Assembly: GCA_002007465.1 (NCBI GenBank)
Contig: LNAC01000102.1
Span: 673,703 to 737,702, forward strand
Reading direction: 5' to 3'
Origin: Ailurus styani
Taxonomy: Eukaryota > Chordata > Mammalia > Carnivora > Ailuridae
DNA: 64,000 nt
A model generated the notes under the pieces. It searched no databases and was not told where the DNA came from. It saw only the letters and a list, made by a program, of their open reading frames with translations. The position numbers and the translations under genes were made by a program. Numbering within the stretch: position 1 is the stretch's first letter; every line of letters starts with the position of its first letter. Below are positions 54,890 through 64,000 of the stretch, piece by piece.

Positions 54890-55550
54890 AAAGATATTGG
54901 TCATCCTTGACTCCTTTTGTCTTTTTCTTATACCTTATGCTCAATTCATCAACATCTGAGTTCTATTTTTAAAATACCAGAGTTTGATTTCTCATGGTCT
55001 TTCCTAATGTCCACTCTGGTCGAAGCCATTGCCATTCCTTCCCTAGGTAACATGTGTTTCTGTGGAACGTCAAAGCATATTTAAAGTGTGAGTGAAAAAA
55101 AATTAAAAAAAATAAATGTGAGTGAGATCATGACTCCCCTCTGTTGAGTGGGCTTCCATCTCACTCAATAAAAATCCTTTCTGCGTGTGGCCTGTGTGGC
55201 CCTAAGTAATATGGCCTCATCTCCCACAACTGTCTCCTTTGGTTATTCTGCTCTGACCTCACTGGCCTTTACATTGTCCCTCAAACAAAACAAAACTACC
55301 AAAACTTCCTCATCCCAGGTCTCCATATGACACACTCAACTGCTTACTTCATGCATGTCTCTGCTCAGAGGTGCCCTTATCACAAAGGCCTTTTCTGACA
55401 ACTCATCTGGAATAGACCCCATCTCCTGTGACACTGTGTCTCCTCACCTTGCTTTAATTCTTCCTTAGCACGTATATTTATAAGCAAGCCAAAGATGTCC
55501 TCTGTGTGTTGGCCTCTAGGTTGTCAGCTCAAAAGCCTGCCTGAGCCAAA
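54890..55550 (+). mobile_element. L2-like LINE 3' region
   Basis: TAAGTAATATGGCCTCATCTC, TATTCTGCTCTGACCTCACTGG, GCATGTCTCTGCTCAGAGG, AGGCCTTTTCTGACAACTC: sense order of this old LINE 3' end. Confidence 0.62.
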
Positions 55551-55928
55551 CTCAAATTTGTATATATATCCAATTACTTAAAAAGTAGCCCAGCCACGCA
55601 GATTTCCAGGCATTTAGAGCTTGCCTGTTCTGTATACCCCTTAAAGTTGCACCCAACTGTTTCACTCATTGGTAAGATATAGTTCAAAGGCCCCAAAGCA
55701 CTGTTGCCCTTCAGAGCTCTCTGACCCAGCGGCTCTCCATTGTGCTGCTGAATGATATCACCTAGACACAGAAGCCCCTTTCCAACCCCCACTTCCCTGG
55801 GGCTTCCTTTCCTCCTCCTCTCCTCTCCTGGATACTAGCCCCCTCGCTACAAATCGCTAGACAGTCTCGTGCTGCGAAGAACCTCCCTTCTCATGCAACC
55901 CCAACCAAGTGCCACCCAATAAAGCTTG
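55551..55928. other. Unassigned sequence
   Basis: Nothing recognised. Confidence 0.5.
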
Positions 55929-55929
55929 T

Positions 55930-56145
55930 TGTGTGTTATTGCCTCTCACAGTTATGTTTTTCCTTGATAACCCCCCAAATTCTTCTAACTCAACCCCTAC
56001 AAATTATCACCTTCATATATTTCCTGTCTTGTCAAAGAGCAGGGCCTCTGTTTTGTTTGGAAATGGCCCCCCCCATCTGCAACATGTCTGTACATGACTA
56101 GTAGACATTTAGTACATAGTTGTTGAAGTAACAAATGAATATATG
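55930..56145 (+). mobile_element. L2 3' end fragment
   Basis: AGCAGGGCCTCTGTTTTGTT, ACATGACTAGTAGACATTTAG, TAGTTGTTGAAGTAACAAATG follow the L2 terminal order, with the leading part less clear. Confidence 0.55.
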
Positions 56146-56984
56146 AGTCATCACTGTTCATTTCCCTTCCACCCAGTCACATTCCTTTATACTCACGTAT
56201 CATCACCCTCCAACAATAAATTCTCTTTCACAAGATAGCAGAGGACATGCCAGCATATTTAGTGATGAAATATAAGGGGACTTGCAATTGGGAAACCATT
56301 CCCAAGTAAAGGAAATTAGACCCAGGTCTCACTGTGTACAGTTCTGGCTTAAGATTTCCATACTCCACCTTGCCACTCCTGGCAGTACTTCCTTCCTTAA
56401 AGTCAGGGGTTGGCAAAAGAGAAATGGAAGCTGCTAGCTCACAAAACTTCTGTACACTTCTCTGTGACTTCAACTTCAACACCTGCACATTGCCTCTCAC
56501 CAACATTTTCATAAAGACAGACAGGCATCATCCCTTTAGAAGAGAACAAAATAATCCACCTATTAGAAGAGAAATGGATAGATTGGTGGTGAATTTAAGG
56601 TCCCTACCTATAATATTTGTTGGCAGGCATTCATGCATTCCTAACTACTTTAAGGAACATGTTAAATTCTACTGTGCATTTGTTGGTAAATCATGAGAGA
56701 AATTTCCTACACTCCTCAATATAATCGGAAGCCCTCTCAGAAGAATGCGGTTGTAGCTCTGGTTTACTTGGGCATGCACCGTGCATCAGTCCACATCAGG
56801 CCATTTTTAGCAATTCACTCCCAAGGGCACACTCTTGACTTGTCATCACTTTGATATTCTACTCATGACATCTCAAATTCTAACCCAGATACCTCCTGCT
56901 TATCCACAGAAACCTCCTACTTCCCCTACACTGACAAATTCTACTAAGCTTCTTTTCCTTCTTGTCAAGACCTCTTAGTTCCTT
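56146..56984. other. Unassigned sequence
   Basis: Two overlapping frames (94 codons, minus, 56228-56512; 120 codons, plus, 56334-56696) on opposite strands, neither with a domain. Confidence 0.45.
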
Positions 56985-57110
56985 CCACCCTCCTGGTGTC
57001 CCCTTCCTCAACTAGAACATTTCTGAAAGGCAAGGACTTTTTTCTACTTTATTCATTGATGTATCCCCACCTCTTATGTCTTAAATACATAAATGAGTAA
57101 ACAATTGGTT
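56985..57110 (+). mobile_element. L2 3' end fragment
   Basis: CAACTAGAACATTTCTGAAAGG, CAAGGACTTTTTTCTACTTT, ATTCATTGATGTATCCCCAC: L2 3' phrases. Confidence 0.6.
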
Positions 57111-58334
57111 TCCAGGATCACATGGACACTTGTGCAAGACTCAGCCAACTGGTCTCTCTCTCTCTGCAAATTTCCTTTCCTGAAAATGTGCCTCAACCTT
57201 ACTATTCTCATTTTTTGGACATGACATCTCTTTTGAATTCATAATGAAAATATGGAGGGAAATTGATCCCAGGTCTCCCAAACTCCCTTCCTTCTGCCCA
57301 CCTAACCTTCTCTACTTTGTCAAAAGGAGAGCTATGTGTCCTTCCTTCTTTCAAAGTCTGGCCCTTCATTCATACTCTCTATCTTCTGCCCTCCCAATTT
57401 TTCAGGGGAGGGCTTGCTTAGTCAATGTTCTGACAAATTGGTAGAGTTTGCACCCGAAAAGCACCTTCCTTCTGTGAGAACAACTAAGAAAGAGAGAGGA
57501 TTTCCTGTACTCTAGGGTTAGCGGGAAAAGCTCTAAAGAAGAAGGGGGAAGTGTTATGGGGCTCAGAGTTCATGCAACTGAAGTAGGATCCCTGAACCCA
57601 GCTAGGATTGGGAAGTGTGTCTAGGGGAGGGTGCATAGACTGGATCTTTGGTAGCAAGATTGCTGAGAGCAGGCTGCTCAGTCACAATAGGGCAGGTTTC
57701 GGAGAGAGACCACTGAATGCAGCGAGTCAGGAGAGGCTCCAGAGAGAGGAAGAGGCAGGACTCAGATCATCAAGATCCCCCCACAAGAGCGGGGGCAGAG
57801 GTGGAACCTACCAGCAGCTTCCAGGAGTGTGTTGCTCCTACCCAGCCCCACCTCCTCCCCATTTCCCAAGGTCAGGGAGAGCCAGGGCTGCCGGAGAATC
57901 AGTGCCACCTTGTGGCCACAGCAGGGACAGCCGCAGAGTCCAGGATGTCCTTGCAGACAGAGGGCTGCTCTGTCAGTCTCTTTGCTTCCTAAGGACTCTA
58001 CACAGGCAGGCTTCGTAACCCTGGGTTTGAGTAACCCCTGAAGAGTTTAGTTTAATCACTGGAAGTGGAGGAAGGAAGGAGAGAACCTGGAAAGGAAGAA
58101 AGACATTGTTGTAGCCAAATGGAGACTTCAGCCATTTTGAATATTGAAGATGTGACATAATAATAATAGTAATAATGTGGTAATAAATGTCACAGTTCAT
58201 AGCCCTTGCTCTCCCAATCTGCAGTTTCTGCTTTCCACCAGTTCTTTCCATCTCTCCTACCATGAACATAAGTAAGTTCCCTCCATTCTAAAAAAGAAAA
58301 AAGAAGAAAAAAAATGGACTTGAACGACTGTCTC
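57111..58334. other. Unassigned, moderately GC-rich in the middle
   Basis: The 57600-58020 part is GC-richer and carries frames of 136 and 91 codons in two forms on the plus strand, with no domain recognised. A CTCF-like core is listed separately. An A-rich run lies near 58289-58316. Confidence 0.45.
57903..57915 (-). promoter_or_regulatory. CTCF-like site, reverse orientation
   Basis: TGCCACCTTGTGG fits the reverse CTCF core (YGCCMYCTRSTGG) with one mismatch. It faces the forward site at 28446-28459. Motif evidence only. Confidence 0.35.
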
Positions 58335-58915
58335 AAAATCACTCTTCTTTTTAAAAACAAAATTATGGTAAAATATACATAACATAAAACTTACCATTTA
58401 ACCATGTTTGAGTAGAGTTCCGTGGCATGAGGTACATTCACACTGTTGTGCAACCATCACCACCGTCCAGCTCCAGAACTTTTTTATCCTCCCAAACTGC
58501 AACTCAGTACCCTTTCAACACTAACTACCGGTTCCTCTCTACCCCCAGGCCCTGGCAACCTCCATTCTACTGTCTGTCTCTAGGCATATGACTGCTCTTG
58601 GTGCCTCATGGGAGTGGAGTCCTGGAGTATCTGTTCTTCTATGACTGGATTATTTCACTAGGCCTGCTGTCTACAAGGTCCATTCATGTGTAGCCTGTGT
58701 TCAAATATCATTCCTTTCTAAGGGTGAGCATAACTCCATTTTATGTAGATACCACATTTTGGGAGGATCTGCCATAATGTTTTTGGCAGTGGCTGCACGA
58801 TTGAACATTCCCACCAGCAGTGCGCAAGGGTTTCCATTTCTCCACATCCTGTCAATGCTGATTATTTCCTTTCTTTTTTTAGATAACAGCAGCTATCCCA
58901 CAATGTGAAGTGGTA
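58335..58915 (-). mobile_element. Old L1 3' end, antisense
   Basis: Long antisense L1 tail: GTAAAATATACATAACATAA, AATTCACACTGTTG-type block, CAACCATCACCACCGTCC, CCTGGCAACCTCCATTCTAC, CCACCAGCAGTGCGCAAGG, TTTCCATTTCTCCACATCC. Confidence 0.8.
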
Positions 58916-58919
58916 TCGT

Positions 58920-59978
58920 CTCTTTTCATACTTTGAAGCTGAAACTTCAAAACACAGTCTATATGAATTGTCTACACCCTTTCCTTGCCATTCACTTACT
59001 CTAGTCTGGACACTGTCCTCACCACTGTGTTCCACATGCCTGTCCCTAAAACCATCTAGCACTTGGATAACATCAGTCTCTGGTTTCTTCTCAGTTCTCC
59101 CTTAGCTGACCTCTCTACTGACTTGGCAGTTTTGATCACTCTCTTTATTAAAATTCTTCCTTCGGCTCCTGCAAGTCCCAATAAAATACTATTTTTCAGT
59201 TTATCCCGCCCGNNNNNNNNNNNNNNNNNNNNNNNNNNNNNNNNNNNNNNNNNNNNNNNNNNNNNNNNNNNNNNNNNNNNNNNNNNNNNNNNNNNNNNNN
59301 NNNNNNNNNNNNNNNNNNNNNNNNNNNNNNNNNNNNNNNNNNNNNNNNNNNNNNNNNNNNNNNNNNNNNNNNNNNNNNNNNNNNNNNNTGCCCTTCTAAA
59401 CTAGAAACTATCATCCATATTCAATTGCTCATCAAGACGACTGACTCTATCTACAAAATTCCTTTGAAATCAGAACCTTTCTCCCTATTTGCAAAGTAAA
59501 CTCATCCAGACTTCTCTGAGTCCATCTTGATTGGGGCCAAACCTCTCAAATCGTCTCCATGTGCCCAATCTCATTTCACTCTGTGTACCTACCTGCTCCA
59601 GGAGATATCTATGTAGAAGAATCCCATAATTTCATGACTTAAAAATCCTTCTTTAGTTCCTTGATCCCTGGCAAAAGGTGGCAAGGCACACACAGCTACT
59701 GACAGTCTAGCTCTACTTTCCCAGCTCATTTCTAGTTACTCCCCTCTGTCCAGTCCACATCTCAGCTATACCAGCCGCTCACCGTCCCCCAGCTTGCCAT
59801 GGCTACTGCTCCTTCGCTCCTGTTCATCACTAGGTCTAGAATATTCATCTTTGCCTCTCCATCTGATGAGCTCTTATTCATCAGTATTGCCTCATCTGAG
59901 AAACCTCCCTGGGCTGTCTCTGAGTTATTCACAGTTTCCCCTGAGGAAGTCAAAATTATCCCTGAAACAGAAATGGAT
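58920..59978 (+). mobile_element. Probable L2-type 3' region with assembly gap
   Basis: The ends of the stretch (GACCTCTCTACTGACTTGGC near 59111; CTCTGAGTCCATCTTGATTG near 59515; GAGAAACCTCCCTGGGCTG near 59901) look like the gene-desert-common LINE 3' sequences in sense order. Decayed, with moderate uncertainty. Confidence 0.45.
59213..59388. other. Assembly gap (176 N)
   Basis: Run of N. Frames spanning it are artefacts. Confidence 0.99.
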
Positions 59979-59979
59979 T

Positions 59980-60790
59980 TATTCATTTAACAAGTGCTTA
60001 CAAGTGATACTATACGCTAAGCATGTTCAAGGTCCTGCTATTATGAGGCAGATGAAGCATTTGTCCTCAACTAGCTTGCATGGTAATAGGAGTGGAGGGA
60101 CATCTAGAAAATAAACAAATGATACATAATATGCCAGATGGTGAGAAGTGCTATGGAGGAAAAAGAGCAGGGTGCCAGTGTGGAAGTGTTGCTATTTTAT
60201 ATAGGAGTAAAGCCTCCTTGATAAGGCTGAAGGAAGAGCAGGAACAATGCACACGGATTCTGGGGCCAGAGCATCTCAGGCAGAGGGGAATAGCAAGAGC
60301 CAAGGTCTCTGTAGTGCAGGTGTGCTTGTCATGTTCACTGGGGTCAATGTGGCTGGAGTGGAGCTTATGAAAGGAGAAAGGTAAAGCCGAGGTCAGGGAG
60401 GGAAATGAGACACAGAGAAGTGTCCCAGGTCATTTATCACAAAGAGCTGAAAGTCAGCCCCAAGTTGGTCTGATTCCAAAGCTTACACCCTGCATGACAC
60501 GGTGGCCATTTGCCTGACTCATCATTCAAACACAGAACAACTATTGGGTGCCTACTGTATGGCAGGTTGTATTTTAGACGTTGAAGATATGCTGATGGAA
60601 AAATACAGTGTTCTCTTTCAAGGACCCTAGCAGAGGAAGGTAGATACATGAACACATTTGTGTGGCATAGTTTTAGTTACCAAGGTCATGGTCTGTCCAG
60701 TGGTTGCACAGAGGTAAATTCTACCTGGTATGCTCAGGAAATGCTTCATGAAGGAATCAGTGTCTAGGCCGATCTTGAACAAGACTCAGG
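59980..60790 (-). mobile_element. L2-type 3' region, antisense
   Basis: TTATTCATTTAACAAGTGCTT, TAAACAAATGATACATAATATG, GGTGAGAAGTGCTATGGAGG, GGCAGAGGGGAATAGCAAGA, and a second start at ACTATTGGGTGCCTACTGTA. Antisense order of L2 3' ends, perhaps two copies. Confidence 0.6.
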
Positions 60791-60841
60791 GGCCTTCTTG
60801 AAATATTAATCACACTGTCAACGTGATTATCCCTTTAGGCC

Positions 60842-61325
60842 TCTGTATTCATTCCCAGGGCTGCCTTACAAAGTACCATAAACTGAATGGCTTACAACCA
60901 CCACCAGTGAGTGGTTTAGCATTTATTGTCTCCTAGTTCTGGAGGGGAGAAGTCTGAAATCAAGAAGGGCCAGGCTCTGTCTAAAGGTTCTAGGCACACT
61001 TCCTTTCTTGTCTTTTCTGGCTTCTGGTGGTTGCTGGCAATCCTTGGCATTTCTTGGCTTACAGATGGATCATTTCAATCTCTGCCACTGTCTTCATTAG
61101 GCCTTCTGTCCTGCTTGTGTCTGTGTCTTTAAATCTCTCTCTCTCTCTGTAAAGACAGCAGTCATTTGATTTAGGGCCCACACTACTCCAGTATGACTTC
61201 ATTTTAACTGATTATATCTGCAAAGACCCTATTTTCAAATAATATCATATTCATAGGTTCCAGTGGTTAGGACTTCAACATAGATTTTAGAGGGACAGCA
61301 CAATCAATTGATAGCAGCCTGCATG
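60842..61325 (-). mobile_element. MLT1-type (ERVL-MaLR) LTR, antisense
   Basis: TTCCCAGGGCTGCCTTACAA, AGTACCATAAACTGAATGGC, CTAGTTCTGGAGGGGAGAAG, TGATTATATCTGCAAAGACC, TATTTTCAAATAATATCATA, TTCATAGGTTCCAGTGGTTA: near full length. Contains a short (CT)n patch near 61134-61150. Confidence 0.8.
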
Positions 61326-61329
61326 GTGT

Positions 61330-62180
61330 GGTGTTTTTTATAGGAATAAGTACGCATTATTTTTATAGTCTAAAAATATATTTCCATTAAACCTAATGTG
61401 AGATATCTTTTTTTAAAAAAGAATGTTAATACCAATTAACGATAAGCTAGGATAAAATAACTCCCATACACTGAAGAAAGTGAGAAGATTGGTTTAATCA
61501 TTGTGAAGGGCAGTGTAGAAATAAGTTTTAAAATTTTAAATTTTAAATGAACATATACATACCCTCCAACTAGAAATGTCACTTCTGAAAATTTAAATTC
61601 ATGAAATAGATGACCGTGCAAAAGAATGTGTATGACGATATTCAGTACAGCGTAGTTTTATGAAACAAGTGAAAAATCGAGACTTACTTAAAATGGTTAT
61701 TTTTTGGAAGTGGGTTATCAAACAGCATTTTATTAAGAGAGGGTACGTGTGGCGTGGGTGTGGGTGTAGGTGTGGGTGTGTGGGTATTTGCAGAGGAAAC
61801 GGTGTAGAAGGACATAGATCAGAATACAAATACTCACAGGTGTGCCATGACTAAGTGTTAACAGTGGGGTGGGAGAAGGGAGGGTCCAGATTACCTGATC
61901 CTTACCTGAAGTCATTCTGTGACTGACTGTCCCTGTGCCACCCCACCCACGCAGGCCCTGCTCCAGAAGGCTGATCCTGGTCCTTCTCCGGTGGATCTAT
62001 ACCCAGCCGCCATGGCCTGGTTGCAAAGCTAGGACGGGAGTGTATGCTCACTCACTCCAGTTCTAGGCTTGTTTCTGGGTGGTGGGTTTTTAGGTAATCT
62101 TTGTTTATTACACTTCTCTGTACACTTTGACTTTTTTTGCAACAAATATGTGCTACTTTTATAATAAGAAAAGCATTATA
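61330..62180 (+). mobile_element. Old L1/HAL1-type 3' region, sense
   Basis: AATGTGTATGACGATATTCA, AGTTTTATGAAACAAGTG, GTTAACAGTGGGGTGGGAG and the terminal CTGTACACTTTGACTTTTTT with GCTACTTTTATAATAAGAAA follow the sense 3' order. Part of the middle (about 61920-62090) does not match. Confidence 0.55.
61741..61787 (+). repeat. (GTGTGG)n short tandem
   Basis: GGTGTGGGTGTAGGTGTGGG-type hexamer repeat with four GGG tracts (loops about 3, 9 and 5), so also a weak G-quadruplex pattern. Confidence 0.8.
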
Positions 62181-62204
62181 GTCTTTTGGGAAAAAGAGAT
62201 GGGT

Positions 62205-63040
62205 AGGTGTTTACCGGGCAGATGGCTGGGGACAGGCAGGGAAGGCCATTCCAGGCAAAGGGAGCAGCAGAAGCACAGATGGTTTGGAGGAAGAGGGAGA
62301 ATAGGTGACATTTTAAGTAAAGTGCAATTGCATCCACATGATTAGAGTTTAGGGGATTACAATGAGGAAAGAGGGATGGGGAAATCTGGCAGAGGCAAGA
62401 TCTGGGCAGATTTGTTTGCCATGCAGAGTTTGCCTTTTTACATAGGCTGTAGGAAAGAAGGACTTTTAAGGAGGATAGAGAACTAATCAGATATTGCTTT
62501 AGGAACAAGTCTCAGGTGCATGGGTTGGCTCAGGTGCATAGGGAGGAGCAGGAAAGTGAGAATAAGGGGAGGGGGGAAGGCTTCCACAGTGGTCCAGGCC
62601 ATGCTGAGGGACTGAGGCAGGGAGAAGGTGTAGGGAGGTGTAAATGCATGGAAGAGGTACTGGGAGGGGAAATCAACAGAACTGAGGGATTGCTAGTCTG
62701 TTGAGGGAGAACCGGGGCAGGAGGTGTTGGGTTTGAGTGACTAAGGGGATGGCAGTGTCAGTCACTGAAGTAGAGAGTGGGGGAGGGGAGGGAGCAGAAT
62801 TAGGGAGAGCGTCCATGAGTTCACTTTGGGATATGTTGGGTTCGGGGTTCCTGGGAGCCATCCAAGAGAAGAGCAGTTGGGTAATCATCTGTGCCGGTGG
62901 AGAGCTTATGAGGGAGCTCCAGACTGAAGATACATACATGAGGAGTACAGAACACATGGGAATGTCTGAAGCCATGAGAGTATGGGATACCCAGGAAGAC
63001 CGAGGTGCCATGAGGAGAGACCTCAGGGCCAAAATCTAAA
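62205..63040 (-). mobile_element. Probable ancient interspersed repeat
   Basis: GGAAGGCCATTCCAGGCAAAG, GGAGCAGCAGAAGCACAGATG, CTTTTTACATAGGCTGTAGG, TGGGATATGTTGGGTTC, CAGTTGGGTAATCATCTG read like the antisense of an old mammalian LINE. Overlapping 110-, 119- and 100-codon frames on both strands follow from the GA-rich composition. Confidence 0.4.
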
Positions 63041-63244
63041 GTACCAATTAGAGCTTTTTAGTTGCAAAGAATAGAAAAGCCAAATCTATTAAAAGTAAGC
63101 AAAAGAAAACAGAAGAGCTTATTGGAAGCCTGCTGAGTGGGTCACAGAACAAATAACTAAGGAAGTAGGCCTCAAGGAGAACAGGGAAGAACCTGAGAGT
63201 TCCTGGGTCTCTGGGCAGAATCTGTGGCCCACTGGCTTTGTTAG

Positions 63245-63700
63245 TTCTGGCTGCTCTCTAAGAACGTCATAGACTGGTAGCTAAAATAACAAACATTAAT
63301 TTCTCACAGCTCTCAAGGCTGGGAAGTACGACCTCAGGGTGCCCACACGACTGGGTTCTAGTGAGGGCTCTCTCCCTGCTTCTTCATGAGGAGGAGAGAA
63401 AAGGAGGAAGTAAGCGCTCTTCCTTTCTCATATAAGGGAGGTGGCTCTTCTTACAAAAGTACTCATCCACAGGGCAGCCTGGAACTCTCCTGCACAGGCC
63501 GAAGCTGCTGACCATAGGCAGAACTGCTTGTGTTTTTCAGGGAAGCCTCAGCACGGATTTGAGGCCTTGCAACTGAATGAATCAGGGCCATCCAGATGCT
63601 CTAGGATAAAGTCAACTGATTGTAGCTTTCATCACATCTACAAAATCCCTTCACCATGACACCTAGACCAGTGTCTGGTTGAATAACTGGGAGTTGGAGC
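63245..63700 (-). mobile_element. ERVL-MaLR-like LTR pieces, antisense
   Basis: CTGCTCTCTAAGAACGTCAT, AACAAACATTAATTTCTCAC and GCTCTCAAGGCTGGGAAGTA for the left piece. CAACTGATTGTAGCTTTCAT and CATCTACAAAATCCCTTCACC for the right piece, which may be a different family. Confidence 0.5.
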
Positions 63701-63714
63701 CTAACCAAGTGAAT

Positions 63715-63935
63715 ACATCAAAAAGATCATCACAGCATGTTCTAAATATTTAACATACTCTAAACATTATTCCCAATATTTTAGCTAGAACATTCTTATG
63801 GGAGTCTCTGGTTACCCCATTTTTGCAGATGAAGGAATTAAAACTGTGAAGGAGTCAACAACTTGTCTAACGTTTTACCCTAGTGAAAGGTGGAACTGGA
63901 GTTTGACCCAGGTAATCAGGCTGAGGTCAACAACC
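63715..63935 (+). mobile_element. MIR, sense
   Basis: ATTTAACATACTCTAAACAT, CCCCATTTTTGCAGATGAAGG, AATTAAAACTGTGAAGGAGT, GGTGGAACTGGAGTTTGACC, CAGGTAATCAGGCTGAG: the MIR core and its downstream part. Confidence 0.75.
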
Positions 63936-64000
63936 AATCAGCTGAGCCATTTGCCTGGCTGTCTCATTGGAGAAGAAGAGCATTAAGGCCTTGAGAGCAG

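Noticed and set aside
57608..58018. 136-codon and overlapping frames, plus strand
   Set aside because: Two frames open at once in GC-rich DNA and no recognisable protein family.
59063..59414. Long frames across the second N gap, and likewise across 40028-40401
   Set aside because: N bases hide stops, and the frames are artefacts of the gaps.
1..64000. CRISPR array, operon, phage or bacterial mobile element
   Set aside because: The sequence is clearly mammalian; no spaced direct repeats or bacterial gene structure occur.
1..64000. tRNA, snRNA, 7SK, 5S or microRNA genes
   Set aside because: The only tRNA-like sequence is in the SINE heads. I saw no intact structural RNA or convincing pre-microRNA hairpin by eye; a covariance-model scan would be needed to exclude small ones.

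Overview
This is mammalian (carnivore) nuclear DNA, and I can support no protein-coding exon in it. The lineage marker is a set of 16 clearly recognisable CAN-SINEs, which have a tRNA-derived head reading GGCGCCTGGGTGGCTCAG and an (AAATA)n/poly-A tail. Many are of the young form with a GTTAAAGCC head and a CTGCCTACTTGT arm, which I associate with mustelids and close relatives. L1 3' ends of the carnivore type (TTCCAGTTAACATAC on the antisense strand) agree. Most of the short open frames in the window are chance frames, many lying inside repeats.

Layout. 1-7 kb: CAN-SINEs, an old L1 3' end, and L2 pieces, two of them split by SINEs. 7-12.6 kb: mostly unassigned AT-rich sequence. 12.6-18.3 kb: a nested block holding an LTR, old L1 fragments in both orientations, a decayed ERV-L-like pol fragment, and two younger carnivore L1 3' ends inserted into an old L1. 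18.3-24 kb: a SINE, a MaLR-type LTR, a repeat-free stretch with homeodomain-like sites, a 240-codon open frame of doubtful meaning, and a 75-nt perfectly alternating purine-pyrimidine tract. 24-28 kb: an L2 copy hit twice by SINEs at the same target site, and further SINEs. 28-34.3 kb: the most gene-like part, with an exact CTCF core match, the only CpG island in the window, and about 2.6 kb of repeat-free, homeodomain-rich sequence. 34.3-50 kb: MLT1-type LTR, MER5A-like and other hAT remnants, MIR, L2, a (TG)n tract, an assembly gap, and a G-quadruplex motif. 50-54 kb: a second repeat-free candidate regulatory block, LTRs, an L1 with a young SINE, and a 182-nt homopurine run. 54-64 kb: mainly L2, MIR, L1 and LTR fossils with a second assembly gap.

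Functional reading (inference). The window looks like an intergenic or deep intronic regulatory stretch. The CpG island (about 30.43-30.80 kb), the flanking CTCF motif (28.45 kb) and the repeat-free blocks (19.4-20.5, 31.75-34.3, 45.3-45.9, 50.4-51.15 kb) are the best candidates for function. Repeat family names were assigned by recognising consensus-like phrases, not by a library search. Boundaries of old repeats are good only to tens of bases. Boundaries of SINEs with target-site duplications are exact or nearly so.
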